Shown piece by piece: positions 27,156-37,568 of a stretch of DNA of 64,000 nucleotides (position 1 is the stretch's first letter; every line of letters begins with the position of its first letter). The DNA comes from Pseudomonas sp. URMO17WK12:I2. GTDB taxonomy: Bacteria; Pseudomonadota; Gammaproteobacteria; Pseudomonadales; Pseudomonadaceae. The notes under the pieces were generated by a model. It was not told the DNA's origin and did not search any database. It saw only the letters and a list, made by a program, of their open reading frames with translations. The stretch spans positions 496,001 to 560,000 of the forward strand of contig NZ_QKYW01000001.1 of the NCBI RefSeq assembly GCF_003253735.1. Reading direction: 5' to 3'. The position numbers and the translations under genes were made by a program.

Positions 27156-28064
27156 ATGACCTCGACCACCACCACGCAGCTCGACCAGAGCCTGGTCTAC
27201 CCCTCGCCGCTGAAGGAATTCTGGAGCGCGTTCAGCCACAACAAGGGCGCCGTCGCCGGCCTCGGCTTCATGATCCTGATGGTGTTCTGCGCGCTGTTCG
27301 CACCGTGGATCGCGCCCTACTCGCCCAGCGAGCAGTTCCGCGATGCGCTGCTGACCCCGCCGGTCTGGCTGGATGGCGGCCAGTGGCGCTTCATCCTCGG
27401 CACCGACGAGGTCGGCCGTGACCTGCTTTCGCGCTTGATCCACGGCGCGCGCCTGTCGCTGCTGATCGGCCTGGCCTCGGTGGTCATCTCGCTGATTCCC
27501 GGCCTGCTGCTGGGCCTGGTTGCCGGGTTCTTCCCGCGCCTGATGGGGCCGTCGATCATGCGCCTGATGGACATCATGCTGGCCCTGCCGTCGCTGCTGC
27601 TGGCGGTGGCCATCGTCGCCATCCTCGGCCCAGGGCTGATCAACACCGTGATCGCCATCGCCATCGTTTCGCTGCCCTCCTACGTGCGCCTGACCCGCGC
27701 CGCGGTGATGGGCGAGCTGAACCGCGACTACGTCACCGCGGCACGCCTGGCCGGCGCCAGCCTGCCGCGCCTGATGTTCATCACTGTGCTGCCCAACTGC
27801 ATGGCGCCGCTGATCGTACAGGCGACCCTGAGCTTCTCCTCGGCGATCCTCGACGCTGCCGCCCTGGGCTTCCTTGGCCTTGGCGTGCAACCGCCTACGC
27901 CCGAGTGGGGCACCATGCTGGCCTCGGCGCGTGACTACATCGAGCGCGCCTGGTGGGTGGTGACGCTACCTGGGCTGGCGATTCTGCTCAGCGTATTGGC
28001 GATCAACCTGATGGGCGACGGCCTGCGCGATGCGCTGGACCCGAAACTCAAGAACGCGATCTGA
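27156..28064 (+). CDS. dppC: DppC, dipeptide ABC transporter permease
   Basis: 302 aa; GAGGTG 5 nt upstream of ATG. A cytoplasmic N-terminal helix (PSPLKEFWSAFSHNKGAVAG) precedes six membrane segments; the region after the first contains WRFILGTDEVGRDLLSRLI, a DppC/OppC signature. The EAA loop is RDYVTAARLAGASLPRLMFI. Partner of DppB in the inner membrane. The start codon overlaps the stop of the small repeat-derived frame at 26941. Confidence 0.95.
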   Translation: MTSTTTTQLDQSLVYPSPLKEFWSAFSHNKGAVAGLGFMILMVFCALFAPWIAPYSPSEQFRDALLTPPVWLDGGQWRFILGTDEVGRDLLSRLIHGARLSLLIGLASVVISLIPGLLLGLVAGFFPRLMGPSIMRLMDIMLALPSLLLAVAIVAILGPGLINTVIAIAIVSLPSYVRLTRAAVMGELNRDYVTAARLAGASLPRLMFITVLPNCMAPLIVQATLSFSSAILDAAALGFLGLGVQPPTPEWGTMLASARDYIERAWWVVTLPGLAILLSVLAINLMGDGLRDALDPKLKNAI

Positions 28065-28074
28065 GGAGGCCGCC

Positions 28075-28131
28075 ATGAACCTGTTCTGCACCCAGGCCGC
28101 CCCCTGCCATTCGATGGAGGCCACCCGATGA
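28075..28131 (+). CDS. Possible 18-aa leader peptide overlapping dppD
   Basis: Ten nt after the dppC stop, GAGGAGGCCGCC-ATG opens an 18-codon frame ([18 protein letters not shown]) whose TGA overlaps the dppD ATG as ATGA. The ribosome site for this small frame is much stronger than the one before dppD itself, so its likely effect is to deliver ribosomes to dppD by translational coupling. The peptide has two Cys and no known family. Confidence 0.45.
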   Translation: MNLFCTQAAPCHSMEATR

Positions 28132-29102
28132 GCCTGCTGGAAATCAACAACCTGAGCGTGCGCTTCGGCGATGCCAATGCCGTACCCGTGGTCGATGGCC
28201 TTGACCTGAAAGTCGACAAGGGTGAAGTGCTGGCCATCGTCGGCGAGTCCGGCTCCGGCAAGTCGGTGACCATGATGGCGCTGATGGGCCTGATCGACTC
28301 GCCCGGCATCGTGCGCGCCGACCGGCTGCTCTTCGATGGCACCGACATGCTGAAACTCAAAGGCCGCCAGCGTCGCCATATCGTCGGCAAGGACCTGTCG
28401 ATGATCTTCCAAGACCCGATGACGGCCCTGAACCCCAGCTTCACCGTCGGCTTCCAGATCGAGGAAGTGCTGCGCCAGCACCTCGGCCTGAAGGGCAAGG
28501 CCGCGCGCCAGCGCGCCCTGCAATTGCTCGAGCGGGTGGAGATTCCCGGCGCCGAGAGCCGCCTCGATGCCTTCCCGCACCAGCTCTCCGGTGGCATGAG
28601 CCAGCGCGTGGCCATCGCCATGGCGATTGCCGCCGAGCCCAAGCTGCTGATCGCCGACGAGCCGACCACCGCGTTGGACGTGACCATTCAGGCGCAGATC
28701 ATGGAACTGCTGCTCGACCTGCAGCGCGAGCAGAACATGGGCCTGGTGCTGATCACCCATGACCTGGCCGTGGTCGCCGAAACCGCCAACCGCGTCTGCG
28801 TGATGTACGCAGGGCAAGCGGTGGAGCTGGGCCAGGTACCGGCGCTGTTCGACATGCCGACTCACCCGTATACCGAGGCGCTGATCAAGGCGATTCCCGA
28901 GCACAGCCTGGGCGCCACGCGCCTGTCGACCTTGCCCGGCATCGTCCCCGGCCGCTATGACCGGCCCCACGGCTGCCTGCTGTCGCCGCGCTGCCCCTAC
29001 GTGCAGCCCAAGTGCCGCGAGCAACGCCCGGCCCTGGAACCCCACGAGCGCGGCGCTGTGCGCTGCTATTTCCCACTCAATCTGAATGCTGAGGTGGCGT
29101 GA
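28128..29102 (+). CDS. dppD: DppD, dipeptide ABC transporter ATPase
   Basis: 324 aa ABC ATPase with Walker [10 protein letters not shown], signature LSGGMSQRV, Walker [10 protein letters not shown] and switch His (LVLITHD). The C-terminus has the oligopeptide-transporter extension with [14 protein letters not shown], a four-cysteine-type motif that in Dpp/Opp ATPases can bind an iron-sulfur cluster. It overlaps the leader frame at 28075 and the dppF gene, indicating a tightly coupled operon. Confidence 0.95.
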   Translation: MSLLEINNLSVRFGDANAVPVVDGLDLKVDKGEVLAIVGESGSGKSVTMMALMGLIDSPGIVRADRLLFDGTDMLKLKGRQRRHIVGKDLSMIFQDPMTALNPSFTVGFQIEEVLRQHLGLKGKAARQRALQLLERVEIPGAESRLDAFPHQLSGGMSQRVAIAMAIAAEPKLLIADEPTTALDVTIQAQIMELLLDLQREQNMGLVLITHDLAVVAETANRVCVMYAGQAVELGQVPALFDMPTHPYTEALIKAIPEHSLGATRLSTLPGIVPGRYDRPHGCLLSPRCPYVQPKCREQRPALEPHERGAVRCYFPLNLNAEVA

Positions 29103-30070
29103 TGACGACTGTCCTGACCGCACGCCAACTGACGCGCCACTACTCCGTGTCCCAGGGCCTGTTCAAGCCCAGCGCCACGGTGCAGGCGCTCAATGGTGTG
29201 TCCTTCGAATTGCAGGCTGGCAAGACCCTGGCCGTGGTCGGTGAATCCGGCTGCGGCAAATCCACCCTGGCGCGTGCGCTGACCCTGATCGAAGAACCTT
29301 CTTCGGGCTCGCTACAGATCGCCGGCCAGGAAGTGAACGGCGCCAACGCACAGACGCGCAAGCAACTGCGTCGCGACGTGCAGATGGTGTTCCAGAACCC
29401 TTACGCCTCGCTCAACCCGCGGCAGAAGATCGGTGATCAACTGGCCGAGCCGCTGCTCATCAACACCAGCCTGTCGCGTGCCGAACGCCGCGAGAAGGTG
29501 CAGGCGATGATGAGCCAGGTCGGCCTGCGCCCCGAGCATTACCAGCGCTACCCGCACATGTTCTCCGGCGGCCAGCGCCAGCGTATCGCCCTGGCCCGCG
29601 CCATGATGCTCACCCCCAAGGTGCTGGTGGCCGACGAGCCGACCTCGGCGCTGGACGTGTCGATCCAGGCCCAGGTGCTCAACCTGTTCATGGATCTGCA
29701 GGAAGAGTTCAAGACCGGCTACGTGTTCATCTCCCACAACCTCTCGGTGGTGCGCCACGTCGCCGATGACGTGCTGGTGATGTACCTCGGCCGCCCGGCG
29801 GAGATTGGCCCCAGCGAGCGCATCTACGAACGCCCGCTGCACCCGTACACCAAAGCGCTGCTGTCGGCCACGCCGACCATTCACCCCGACCCGAGCAAGC
29901 CGAAGATCAAGATCGTCGGCGAGCTACCCAACCCGCTGAACCCGCCTTCCGGCTGCGCCTTCCACAAGCGCTGCCCGTACGCCACCGAACGCTGCCAGAC
30001 CGAGCTGCCACTGCTGCGCCCGCTCGACGGCCGTGAAGTGGCCTGCCACCACGCCGAGCAGTTTCTCTGA
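29102..30070 (+). CDS. dppF: DppF, dipeptide ABC transporter ATPase
   Basis: 322 aa. The ATG at 29102 overlaps the dppD TGA by one base (TGATG), with GAGG 7 nt upstream; a GTG one codon earlier is less likely. Walker A GESGCGKST, signature FSGGQRQRI and Walker B VLVADEPTS are complete, and the C-terminal CAFHKRCPYATERC motif parallels DppD. It pairs with DppD to power uptake. Last gene of the operon. Confidence 0.95.
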   Translation: MTTVLTARQLTRHYSVSQGLFKPSATVQALNGVSFELQAGKTLAVVGESGCGKSTLARALTLIEEPSSGSLQIAGQEVNGANAQTRKQLRRDVQMVFQNPYASLNPRQKIGDQLAEPLLINTSLSRAERREKVQAMMSQVGLRPEHYQRYPHMFSGGQRQRIALARAMMLTPKVLVADEPTSALDVSIQAQVLNLFMDLQEEFKTGYVFISHNLSVVRHVADDVLVMYLGRPAEIGPSERIYERPLHPYTKALLSATPTIHPDPSKPKIKIVGELPNPLNPPSGCAFHKRCPYATERCQTELPLLRPLDGREVACHHAEQFL

Positions 30071-30188
30071 CCGCCCGCCGAGCGCAGCTCCAGGCTGCGC
30101 CCGGTGCACCAAGAGCCTGTTCACGATCGTCCTGCCGGGCTTTATCTATGTTGACGGCGACGTGCCGGGAGCGGCCGTACCGCTATCC

Positions 30189-30254
30189 TGTGGGAACGGG
30201 TGGGGACGCCTAGTCCATGCCCGTGATTTTTTCGCGGGCATGGCCCGCTCCCAC
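30189..30254. repeat. REP-like palindrome, copy 2 of 3
   Basis: Same arms as 896-947 (tgtgggaacggg / cccgctcccac) with the additional block tggggacgcctagtcc in the left arm, a block also present in the third copy. Confidence 0.85.
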
Positions 30255-30267
30255 GATGGATCAGGAC

Positions 30268-30373
30268 GCAGGGTGGATCGGGGCGCGCAGCTGACGTTTT
30301 TTCATCCACCATCGCGATTGCAGAGTGGTGGACGGGTCGGGCCGCGCGGGTGAAGCGTCAGTTACGCCCCTAC
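30268..30373. repeat. Palindromic repeat, GTAGGGTGGA family, degenerate copy 3
   Basis: gcagggtggatcggg, ttcatccaccatcgcgatt, gtggacgggtcgggc and gtgaagcgtcagtta match successive parts of the copy at 20094-20183 in inverted order. Several positions have drifted. Confidence 0.6.
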
Positions 30374-30406
30374 GAACTGCAGTGCGGCGCAAGCGACCGC
30401 GATCTC

Positions 30407-30475
30407 GTAGGAGGGGCTTTAGCCCCGAGCTCTTTGAACCTTGTCAGGCACAATCGAGGCTAAAGCCTCTCCCAC
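30407..30475. repeat. GTAGGAG..TTTAGCC hairpin repeat
   Basis: gtaggaggggctttagcccc at the left and aggctaaagcctctcccac at the right are imperfect inverted copies, the pattern of a very common Pseudomonas intergenic repeat. It lies at the 3' side of the convergent reductase gene. Confidence 0.75.
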
Positions 30476-30542
30476 AAGTGAATGTCCGCTTCTGCCTCGA
30501 AGTTGCCCGTCCCCATGCCCAGAAAGCTCGCGAGCAGGGACC

Positions 30543-33062
30543 TCAATAAACATCCCGCCGATACCGCCCCTGCTCCACCAGCTCCTCGACAACGGCGTCA
30601 CCCAGCACTTCTCGCAGTACCTGATCCACACCCGCCGCCATGCCCTGCAGGCTGCCGCACACATAAACCGCAGCCCCATCCTCGATCCACGCCTGCAGTT
30701 CATCGGCCGCCTCGCGCAAGCGATCCTGCACGTAGAGACGCCGTGCCTGATCGCGGGAAAAGGCCGGGTCCAGACGGTGCAGTTGATAGCCGGCCAGCCA
30801 GGCCTGCAGTTCGTCGCGGCAGTAGAAATCGTGCTCGGCATTGCGCTCGCCGAACAGCAGCCAGTTGCGCGAGTGACCGGCAGCGATGCGCGCCTTGATC
30901 AGGCTGCGCAGGCCGGCGAGCCCGGTACCATTGCCGATCAGGATCATCGGCCGATCATCCTCCGGGGCATGAAAACCACTGTTGCGCCGCACCCGCGCCA
31001 GCAGCTGCTCGCCGACCGGCAGGTGCGCGGTCAGCCAACCCGAACCAGCGCCGAACTCACCATTGGCCAGGTGCTGCTGGCGCACGATCAGCTCCAGCAC
31101 GCCGTCTTCGGGCAGCGAGGCAATCGAGTATTCCCGACTCGGCAACGGCACCAGCGCCTCGAGCAGCGCCTGGGCATGCAGGCCGACCAGGTGACTGGCA
31201 CTGTACGGCAGCTGGCGAGCGGCCAGCGCCTCGCCGAGGGTATGGCCGAGCGGCTCGATGACCACGGATTGCAGCGCCTGCAAACCGTGCTCCTGCAGCC
31301 AGCGTTGCACCTGCGCCGCACCATTGCGCGGGAGGATTTCCAGAATATCGCCGGCCTGCCAGTGCGCCCCGGCCGGCGGCTGCAGGCCGACCAGCCAGGT
31401 GCTCTGGCCCTGGCTACCAGGGTTCAGGCACCTACGCTCGCGCAGCACCCAGCCGTCGAACGGCACCTGCTGCACGGCAAGCGGTTGCGCGCCGGTCAGG
31501 TCGGCCACCTGCCGTTGCCAACTTTGCAACGCGTGCTGATCATCGCCATCCACCTCGATACGCTCGCCAAGGCGCTGGGCGCCACGACCGGCCAGCCAAT
31601 CGTCGACACGGCGGGCGAAGCCGCAGAACTGCGCGTACTGGCGATCGCCAAGGCCCAGCACGGCGTAACGCAGGCCGGGCAAATCCAGCGCTGCCGCCAG
31701 CCACTGGCGCTCGACACCACGGGCGCTGTCCGGTGCCTCGCCGTCACCAAAGGTGCTGAGTACCAGCAGCGCACGGGGCGTGGCGCTGAGCTTGGCGGTA
31801 TCGATGCGCGCCAGCGGCTGCACCTCCACCGCCATGCCGGCGGCCTGCAACTGCCCGGCGGTCTGCCAGGCCAGCTGTTCGGCGAAGCCACTCTGGCTGG
31901 CAAAGCCGACCAGCCAGGGCTCCCCGCCTTCGCCACCGCCAAGCGCCTGGCGGGCCGTAAGCGCTGCGCGTTTCTTGCGACGACGATCCAGGTACAACAG
32001 CAGGCCGGTGATAAAGAACAATGGCATCAGCAAGCTGGCGACCATCATCAGGATGCGCCCGGGCATGCCGAAATACTCGCCGGTATGCAGGGCATAGACA
32101 CTGGCCAGCAATCGCGCCTTGAATGACTTGTCGGTGTAACGCTCGATCTGCTTGGCTTCGCCCGTAAGCGGGTCGAGCAGCATCTGGTTGAAGGCGCGCG
32201 AGTGCTCGGCATCGCGCAGCATGAAAAACACCCGCGCCGGCTGGCCGGCCGTGTTGGGCAGCTGCAGGCTGTAGGCGCTGAGCGTGTCGCCCGCCGTGCG
32301 CTGGATGCCCTGCCAGAGGTTGGCGTAGTCCACTGGCGGCATGGGCTGGCCATCCACAGGCGGGCCGCGCCGACCGCGCTCTTCACCGGCCGCTCGCGGC
32401 GCATCGCTGAGCAGGCTTTCCAGCCCGCTGCGGTACCAGTCATAGGACCAGTACAAGCCCGTCAGCGCCGCGCACAGATACAGCGGCAGGCACCAGGTAC
32501 CGACCACCGCGTGCAGATCCCAATTGAACGCGCGACCCTTCTTGGCCCAGTCGAAGGTCAGCCAGGCGCGCCAGCTCCACACCTTGCGTGGCCAGCGCAG
32601 GTAGAGCCCCGACAGGCAGAAGAACACCAGGGCGATGGTACAGGCACCGGTGATCTGCCGGCCGCTCTGCCCCATGGCCAGGAATCGATGCAGCTGCAGC
32701 ATCAGGCCGAAGAACTGCAGGCCTCGCGGCTCGCCCAGGGACTCGCCCGTATAGGGGTCGACGAAGCGCACGCCGCCACGTCGTTCACCTGGCGGCGGGG
32801 TCAGGAAGACCCGCGTCGGCTGGCCGCCCTCGGTGTCCACATACAGCCCGGAAACGCTGAGGCCCTGCGCCTGCACGCGCGCGACCAGCTCGCCCGGATC
32901 GAGTACCGGCCCCGGCTGGCTGACCACTGCATGCGGATTGATCACCTGCAGGATCTCATCCTGAAAACTGTACAGCGCACCGGTCACGCCCATCAGGGCC
33001 AGCACCAGCCCGGCGCTGATGCCGAAAAACCAGTGCAGTTGGAACAAGGCTTTCTTGAACAC
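30543..33062 (-). CDS. PepSY-TM / flavodoxin / FAD-NADPH reductase fusion, probable ferric-siderophore reductase
   Basis: 839 aa from GTG 33062; TTG 33071 is a three-codon longer alternative and neither ribosome site is strong. Residues 1-380 form a PepSY-associated membrane domain with four hydrophobic segments and conserved His ([20 protein letters not shown]). Around 390-530 is a flavodoxin-like domain ([33 protein letters not shown]), and 540-839 a P450-reductase-type FAD/NADPH module ([43 protein letters not shown]). Such proteins move electrons from cytoplasmic NADPH across the inner membrane, in known cases to reduce ferric siderophores. A Fur box lies upstream. In P. aeruginosa a homologue sits next to a TonB-dependent receptor gene, which is missing here. 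Confidence 0.87.
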   Translation of the reverse strand: MFKKALFQLHWFFGISAGLVLALMGVTGALYSFQDEILQVINPHAVVSQPGPVLDPGELVARVQAQGLSVSGLYVDTEGGQPTRVFLTPPPGERRGGVRFVDPYTGESLGEPRGLQFFGLMLQLHRFLAMGQSGRQITGACTIALVFFCLSGLYLRWPRKVWSWRAWLTFDWAKKGRAFNWDLHAVVGTWCLPLYLCAALTGLYWSYDWYRSGLESLLSDAPRAAGEERGRRGPPVDGQPMPPVDYANLWQGIQRTAGDTLSAYSLQLPNTAGQPARVFFMLRDAEHSRAFNQMLLDPLTGEAKQIERYTDKSFKARLLASVYALHTGEYFGMPGRILMMVASLLMPLFFITGLLLYLDRRRKKRAALTARQALGGGEGGEPWLVGFASQSGFAEQLAWQTAGQLQAAGMAVEVQPLARIDTAKLSATPRALLVLSTFGDGEAPDSARGVERQWLAAALDLPGLRYAVLGLGDRQYAQFCGFARRVDDWLAGRGAQRLGERIEVDGDDQHALQSWQRQVADLTGAQPLAVQQVPFDGWVLRERRCLNPGSQGQSTWLVGLQPPAGAHWQAGDILEILPRNGAAQVQRWLQEHGLQALQSVVIEPLGHTLGEALAARQLPYSASHLVGLHAQALLEALVPLPSREYSIASLPEDGVLELIVRQQHLANGEFGAGSGWLTAHLPVGEQLLARVRRNSGFHAPEDDRPMILIGNGTGLAGLRSLIKARIAAGHSRNWLLFGERNAEHDFYCRDELQAWLAGYQLHRLDPAFSRDQARRLYVQDRLREAADELQAWIEDGAAVYVCGSLQGMAAGVDQVLREVLGDAVVEELVEQGRYRRDVY

Positions 33063-33238
33063 CGCAATCAACTCTGAGACTAGATGCCGCGAACGAGGGA
33101 ACCGGCTGCCGGCCTGTGCATGTCTCGAGCCTGGCGGTCAGGCATGCAAAATCCCGCATGACCTGAAAGCGGCAGGCGAGGCTTTTCGAAAACGAGGCAA
33201 GCACAAGGCAACCGTGCCGGAGGGGCGCGAGTCTATTC

Positions 33239-33257
33239 GATAATGATTGTCATGTAC
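33239..33257 (-). promoter_or_regulatory. Fur box upstream of the PepSY reductase gene
   Basis: GATAATGATTGTCATGTAC matches the 19-bp Fur consensus GATAATGATAATCATTATC at 14 of 19 positions, with the left half perfect. It is about 180 bp from the reductase start with no gene between, predicting induction by iron starvation. Confidence 0.75.
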
Positions 33258-33309
33258 TAGATGTTCGCATCTTTACCCCTGTAAAGATGCGCGCGACGGC
33301 GGCATCCGC

Positions 33310-33774
33310 TCAGCGCAAACGCCGCACTTCGAATGGCTTGGCCAGCACGAACAGGTCGCGGGCGATGCTTTCCGGGTACTGGTCGAGTGCCGGGGCGGCT
33401 GGCAAGTACAGTGCCACGGCATCCAGGGTCGACAGCGAGAACTCCAGCTCCATGCCGCAGGACTGGAACAGATGAAGCACCGCCTCGACTTCCGCAGCAC
33501 AGCTGCAGTTGACCCGGCGATCTGCGTAGAAGGCGTTGAGCTGGTCGCAGACCTTCTCGGCGGCAAGGCCGGTGGCTTCCGCTTCAAGCAACGACAGGCC
33601 GAGGTCTTCCTCACACATCGAGTCCAGCGCGGTCAGGCCGGCAGCGGGCTTGATGATGGCGGACATGCTCGAGCCGGGCACTGCCGCACCGATTTCGATA
33701 GGGAATGGCCCCTGCACGCTCTGGTAGAAGCGAACGGCCATGGCGCCTTCGAGCATTCCTGGGATCTGTTTCAT
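33310..33774 (-). CDS. Hypothetical protein, 154 aa
   Basis: I do not recognise a family. The start MKQIPGMLEGAMAVRF at 33774 is the most likely; the open frame extends far upstream only because of high GC. The protein has no signal peptide or membrane segment. It is acidic, begins with a hydrophobic helix-like stretch and contains four Cys (CEEDLG, VCDQ, CSC, CGMELE region). It lies between the Fur box and a MITE-like element, is transcribed in the same direction as the reductase gene, and may use its own promoter. It is not clearly part of the iron response. Confidence 0.6.
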   Translation of the reverse strand: MKQIPGMLEGAMAVRFYQSVQGPFPIEIGAAVPGSSMSAIIKPAAGLTALDSMCEEDLGLSLLEAEATGLAAEKVCDQLNAFYADRRVNCSCAAEVEAVLHLFQSCGMELEFSLSTLDAVALYLPAAPALDQYPESIARDLFVLAKPFEVRRLR

Positions 33775-33981
33775 GACACGACTCTCGTTGTTCCGGTGGT
33801 AACGCCAACTCACGCGGCGCCATCCTGCGCCGCAACGGGGAACGATTGTCGGCGTCTTGTGTGTAAGAGTCGTGACAGTGAAGCGAGGTTGAGGTTTTTT
33901 GCCGACCAGCCGTCCGGGAAACCGCTGGAGCCAGGCAGCAACAGCGCGCAGCAAGAGTGCCCCGCCGCGCGTACCGCGTTT

Positions 33982-34206
33982 GGCGGCCGTTGAAAAACGT
34001 GAGCGAGGCAGCCGACGCGAGGCCTGGGCGGCCCCGCAAAAACAGCCGAAACGTAGCGCAGCGAAGTAACAGCCGAAGGCTGGCCCGCAGGGCGAACGAA
34101 GTGAGTCAAAAGCGGCGTGTGCGAGTTGGGGGCGCCTAGACCTGGCTCGCACGCGAGGTGTTTTCAACCACGCGGCGGCCACCTAGGTGGTTTTTCCAAC
34201 CGCCTG

Positions 34207-34207
<1 letters not shown>
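33982..34207. mobile_element. 226-bp MITE-like element forming the gdhA stop codon
   Basis: The left end (ggcggccgttgaaaaacgtg) matches the left end of the 142-bp element at 5892, and the right end (tttttccaaccgcctgc) is its inverted counterpart, followed by TA. On the minus strand gdhA ends GTG-GTG-TAG, where TA is the target and G the first base of the element. This is exactly the relation seen at magD. The interior is GC-rich with no transposase. The 207 bp between 33775 and the element contain nothing recognisable. Confidence 0.72.
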
Positions 34208-35592
<1,385 letters not shown>

Positions 35593-35735
35593 CTAGCAAG
35601 AACGGAGCGCCCTAAAAAAGAGCAAAATGACGCTTTTATGAAAGTTTCTGGTGCTTTGCTATAAATAGACCCGCAAAAACAGGGCTTTCACCAGCCTGAA
35701 ACGCGCACCAAATCGGCATCACTACGCACCAAAAA

Positions 35736-37340
35736 TCAGCCACCCCGGATGGTCTGCCAGCTCAAGCCGAAGCGCGCCAGGTACTTGCGCAGGCGATCGG
35801 CATCGTTGGGCTGCGCCTTGGCCTGGCGGCTGATATCGAACAGCAGCCGGCCGGCCTCGGACAGGCTGCCCGCCTGCCGACAGATAGCGATCACCGCCTG
35901 CAGTTGCAGGCGGTCGAACAGGTCGATCTCGGCGGCCGCCTCACCGAGCAGATCCGACAGCCCATCATCGACCTGCGGCACACCCCAGGCGCGCCGCAGC
36001 CGTTCGATCTCCTCCAGCACCTGAGCCTCGTCGATACGACCGCTGTCGGCCAGGGTCGCCATACGGGTGATCGAGGCCGACAGCTCGCGAAAGTTGCCCT
36101 GCCAGGCCGCCTCGCTGGAGCTGGCGAAAGCCAGGTAGCGGCGCCGCGCCTCCAGGTTAAAGCGCACCATCCGTCCCTGCTCGCGGGCATGGCGCTCGAG
36201 CTCGAAATCGATGTTCGGCTCGATGTCCTCGCGGCGCCCGGCCAGCCCCGGCAGCTCGAAGGTCCACAGATTGATGCGCGCATACAGGTCTTCACGGAAC
36301 AGCCTTTCGGCGACCCGCGCACGCAGGTCGCGATGGGTGCCGGCGATCAGCAGGAAATCACTGCTCACCTCCTTGTCCGCGCCCATGGGGAAGAAGCGTT
36401 TTTCCTCGACGGCCTTGAGCAGCATGGCCTGCTCGTCCAGGCCCAACTCGCCGATTTCGTCGAGAAACAGCATGCCGCCATCGGCGGCGCGCAGCAGGCC
36501 ATCGCGGGCGTTCTGCGCACCGGTGAAGGCGCCCTTGATATGACCGAACAACGCCGACATGGCGCCGTCGCCACGCAAGGTCGCGCAGTTGACCTCGACG
36601 AAGCGGCCATCCACCAGGTGCCGGCTGCGCTTGAGCTCGTAGACACGCCGGGCCAGGAACGACTTGCCCGCGCCGGTCGGGCCGATCAGCAGCATCGGTG
36701 CCGAGGAGCGCACGGCGACCCGCTCGATCTGCTCGATGGAGCGATTGAACGCCGCGTTGCGCGTGGCGATACCGGACTTGAGAAACGCCAGCCCCTCCAG
36801 CCGCTCGTGCTGGAAGCGCGTGGCGATGCGGTCGTAGCGCGACAGGTCGAGGTCGATCAGCGCGTGAGTGCCGGTGACCTGGGTCTGCTCATCACGCTTG
36901 CGCGCCGGCGAGGTCTGCACCAGCCGCGCCGGCAGGTAGCGCGCCTCGGTGAGCAGGAACCAGCAGATCTGCGCCACGTGGGTCCCGGTGGTGATGTGCA
37001 CCAGGTAGTCCTCACGCTCGGTATCGAAGGCGTAACCGCTGGTGAAGTCATGCAGCGCGCCATACACCTCCTCGAAATCCCAGGGGTTGCGCAGGTGCAT
37101 CGGCTGCAGGCGCACCTCGGTCTCCGGGGAGATCTGCTCGATATCGGCGCGAATACGCTCGGCGAGGCTGATGTCACGCGCATCGGTGCCGTGAATCAGC
37201 TCCAGGCGATCGATCAGCAGGTCAGGCTGCTGGCACAGGCCGATACTCGGCCGCCACTTGTTCCAGCGATTGGCGCCCTTGCCGACCCGATCCAGTGTGG
37301 CGCCGATAAAGCCGATAGCGACGGTAGGTTTGCGGGCCAT
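35736..37340 (-). CDS. rtcR: RtcR, CARF-domain sigma54 activator of the RNA-repair operon
   Basis: 534 aa from ATG 37340, preceded by AGGAGGAATTGACC. Residues 1-180 form a CARF-like sensor domain (AIGFIGATLDRVGKGANRWN; HITTGTHVAQICWFLLTEA). A sigma54-type AAA+ domain follows with Walker A GPTGAGKS, the sigma54-contacting loop GAFTGA, Walker B LFLDEIGEL and arginine-finger region. A C-terminal helix-turn-helix is likely. In enterobacteria RtcR is activated by RNA with 2',3'-cyclic phosphate or damaged tRNA, after which it turns on the rtc operon. It is divergent from rsr, and palindromic candidate binding sites lie in the gap. Confidence 0.94.
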   Translation of the reverse strand: MARKPTVAIGFIGATLDRVGKGANRWNKWRPSIGLCQQPDLLIDRLELIHGTDARDISLAERIRADIEQISPETEVRLQPMHLRNPWDFEEVYGALHDFTSGYAFDTEREDYLVHITTGTHVAQICWFLLTEARYLPARLVQTSPARKRDEQTQVTGTHALIDLDLSRYDRIATRFQHERLEGLAFLKSGIATRNAAFNRSIEQIERVAVRSSAPMLLIGPTGAGKSFLARRVYELKRSRHLVDGRFVEVNCATLRGDGAMSALFGHIKGAFTGAQNARDGLLRAADGGMLFLDEIGELGLDEQAMLLKAVEEKRFFPMGADKEVSSDFLLIAGTHRDLRARVAERLFREDLYARINLWTFELPGLAGRREDIEPNIDFELERHAREQGRMVRFNLEARRRYLAFASSSEAAWQGNFRELSASITRMATLADSGRIDEAQVLEEIERLRRAWGVPQVDDGLSDLLGEAAAEIDLFDRLQLQAVIAICRQAGSLSEAGRLLFDISRQAKAQPNDADRLRKYLARFGLSWQTIRGG

Positions 37341-37368
37341 GGTCAATTCCTCCTGAGCCTGCCATCTA

Positions 37369-37405
37369 TTATCCATAAAGATAAATAACTATCTATAAAG
37401 ATAGT
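37369..37405. promoter_or_regulatory. Two palindromic upstream sites, candidate RtcR binding
   Basis: TTATC-N6-GATAA (37369-37384) and ACTATCT-ATAA-AGATAGT (37388-37405, perfect 7-bp arms) have centres 20 bp apart, two helical turns. They share the core TATC(T/C)ATAAAGATA and lie about 120-145 bp upstream of the sigma54-type promoter, a usual place for an enhancer-binding activator. They overlap the rtcR leader, so autoregulation is possible. Confidence 0.65.
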
Positions 37406-37471
37406 AAAAACAGGAATCCCATCTCGATAAAAACCCGTAGATCATCAAGAAATAAAAATAAAATCATTAAT

Positions 37472-37484
37472 AATCATATAGTTA
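37472..37484 (+). promoter_or_regulatory. Candidate IHF site between enhancer and promoter
   Basis: AATCATATAGTTA agrees with the IHF consensus WATCAANNNNTTR at all but one position. It lies in an AT-rich tract between the palindromes and the sigma54-type promoter, where DNA bending would be expected. Confidence 0.4.
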
Positions 37485-37513
37485 AAAATATCATCCGGAT
37501 AAAAATGAAAACT

Positions 37514-37529
37514 TGGCACAGCCGCTGCA
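37514..37529 (+). promoter_or_regulatory. Sigma54-type promoter of the rsr/Y-RNA/rtc operon
   Basis: TGGCACAGCCGCTGCA fits the -24/-12 consensus TGGCACGNNNNTTGCW with the GG and GC doublets 12 nt apart. It lies 40 nt upstream of rsr and is paired with a divergent sigma54 activator gene, which makes the call strong. Confidence 0.85.
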
Positions 37530-37568
37530 ATAACTCTGGCAACAACGGACAACACAGCGAGAGCCAAG

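Larger units (their letters stand above)
26941..27159 (+). other. 72-codon open frame made of repeats between dppB and dppC
   Basis: A strong ribosome site (AAAGGAG) 6 nt before an ATG starts MSLNQPCWQPVG..., then the frame runs through the palindromic repeats and ends in a TGA that overlaps the dppC ATG (ATGA). The protein itself has no family resemblance. It may be the original dppC initiation region cut off by repeat insertion, with the chance frame now carrying ribosomes to dppC. Confidence 0.35.
30071..30542. other. 472-bp gene-free spacer filled with repeats
   Basis: Between dppF and the convergent PepSY-reductase gene I find no coding frame. It holds a REP-like palindrome (30189-30254), a degenerate GTAGGGTGGA-family repeat (30268-30373) and a GTAGGAGGGGCTTTAGCCCC hairpin (30407-30475). 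A ctgttcacgatc tag before the first repeat recurs at 44998-45010 and inverted near 1010-1022. Confidence 0.8.
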
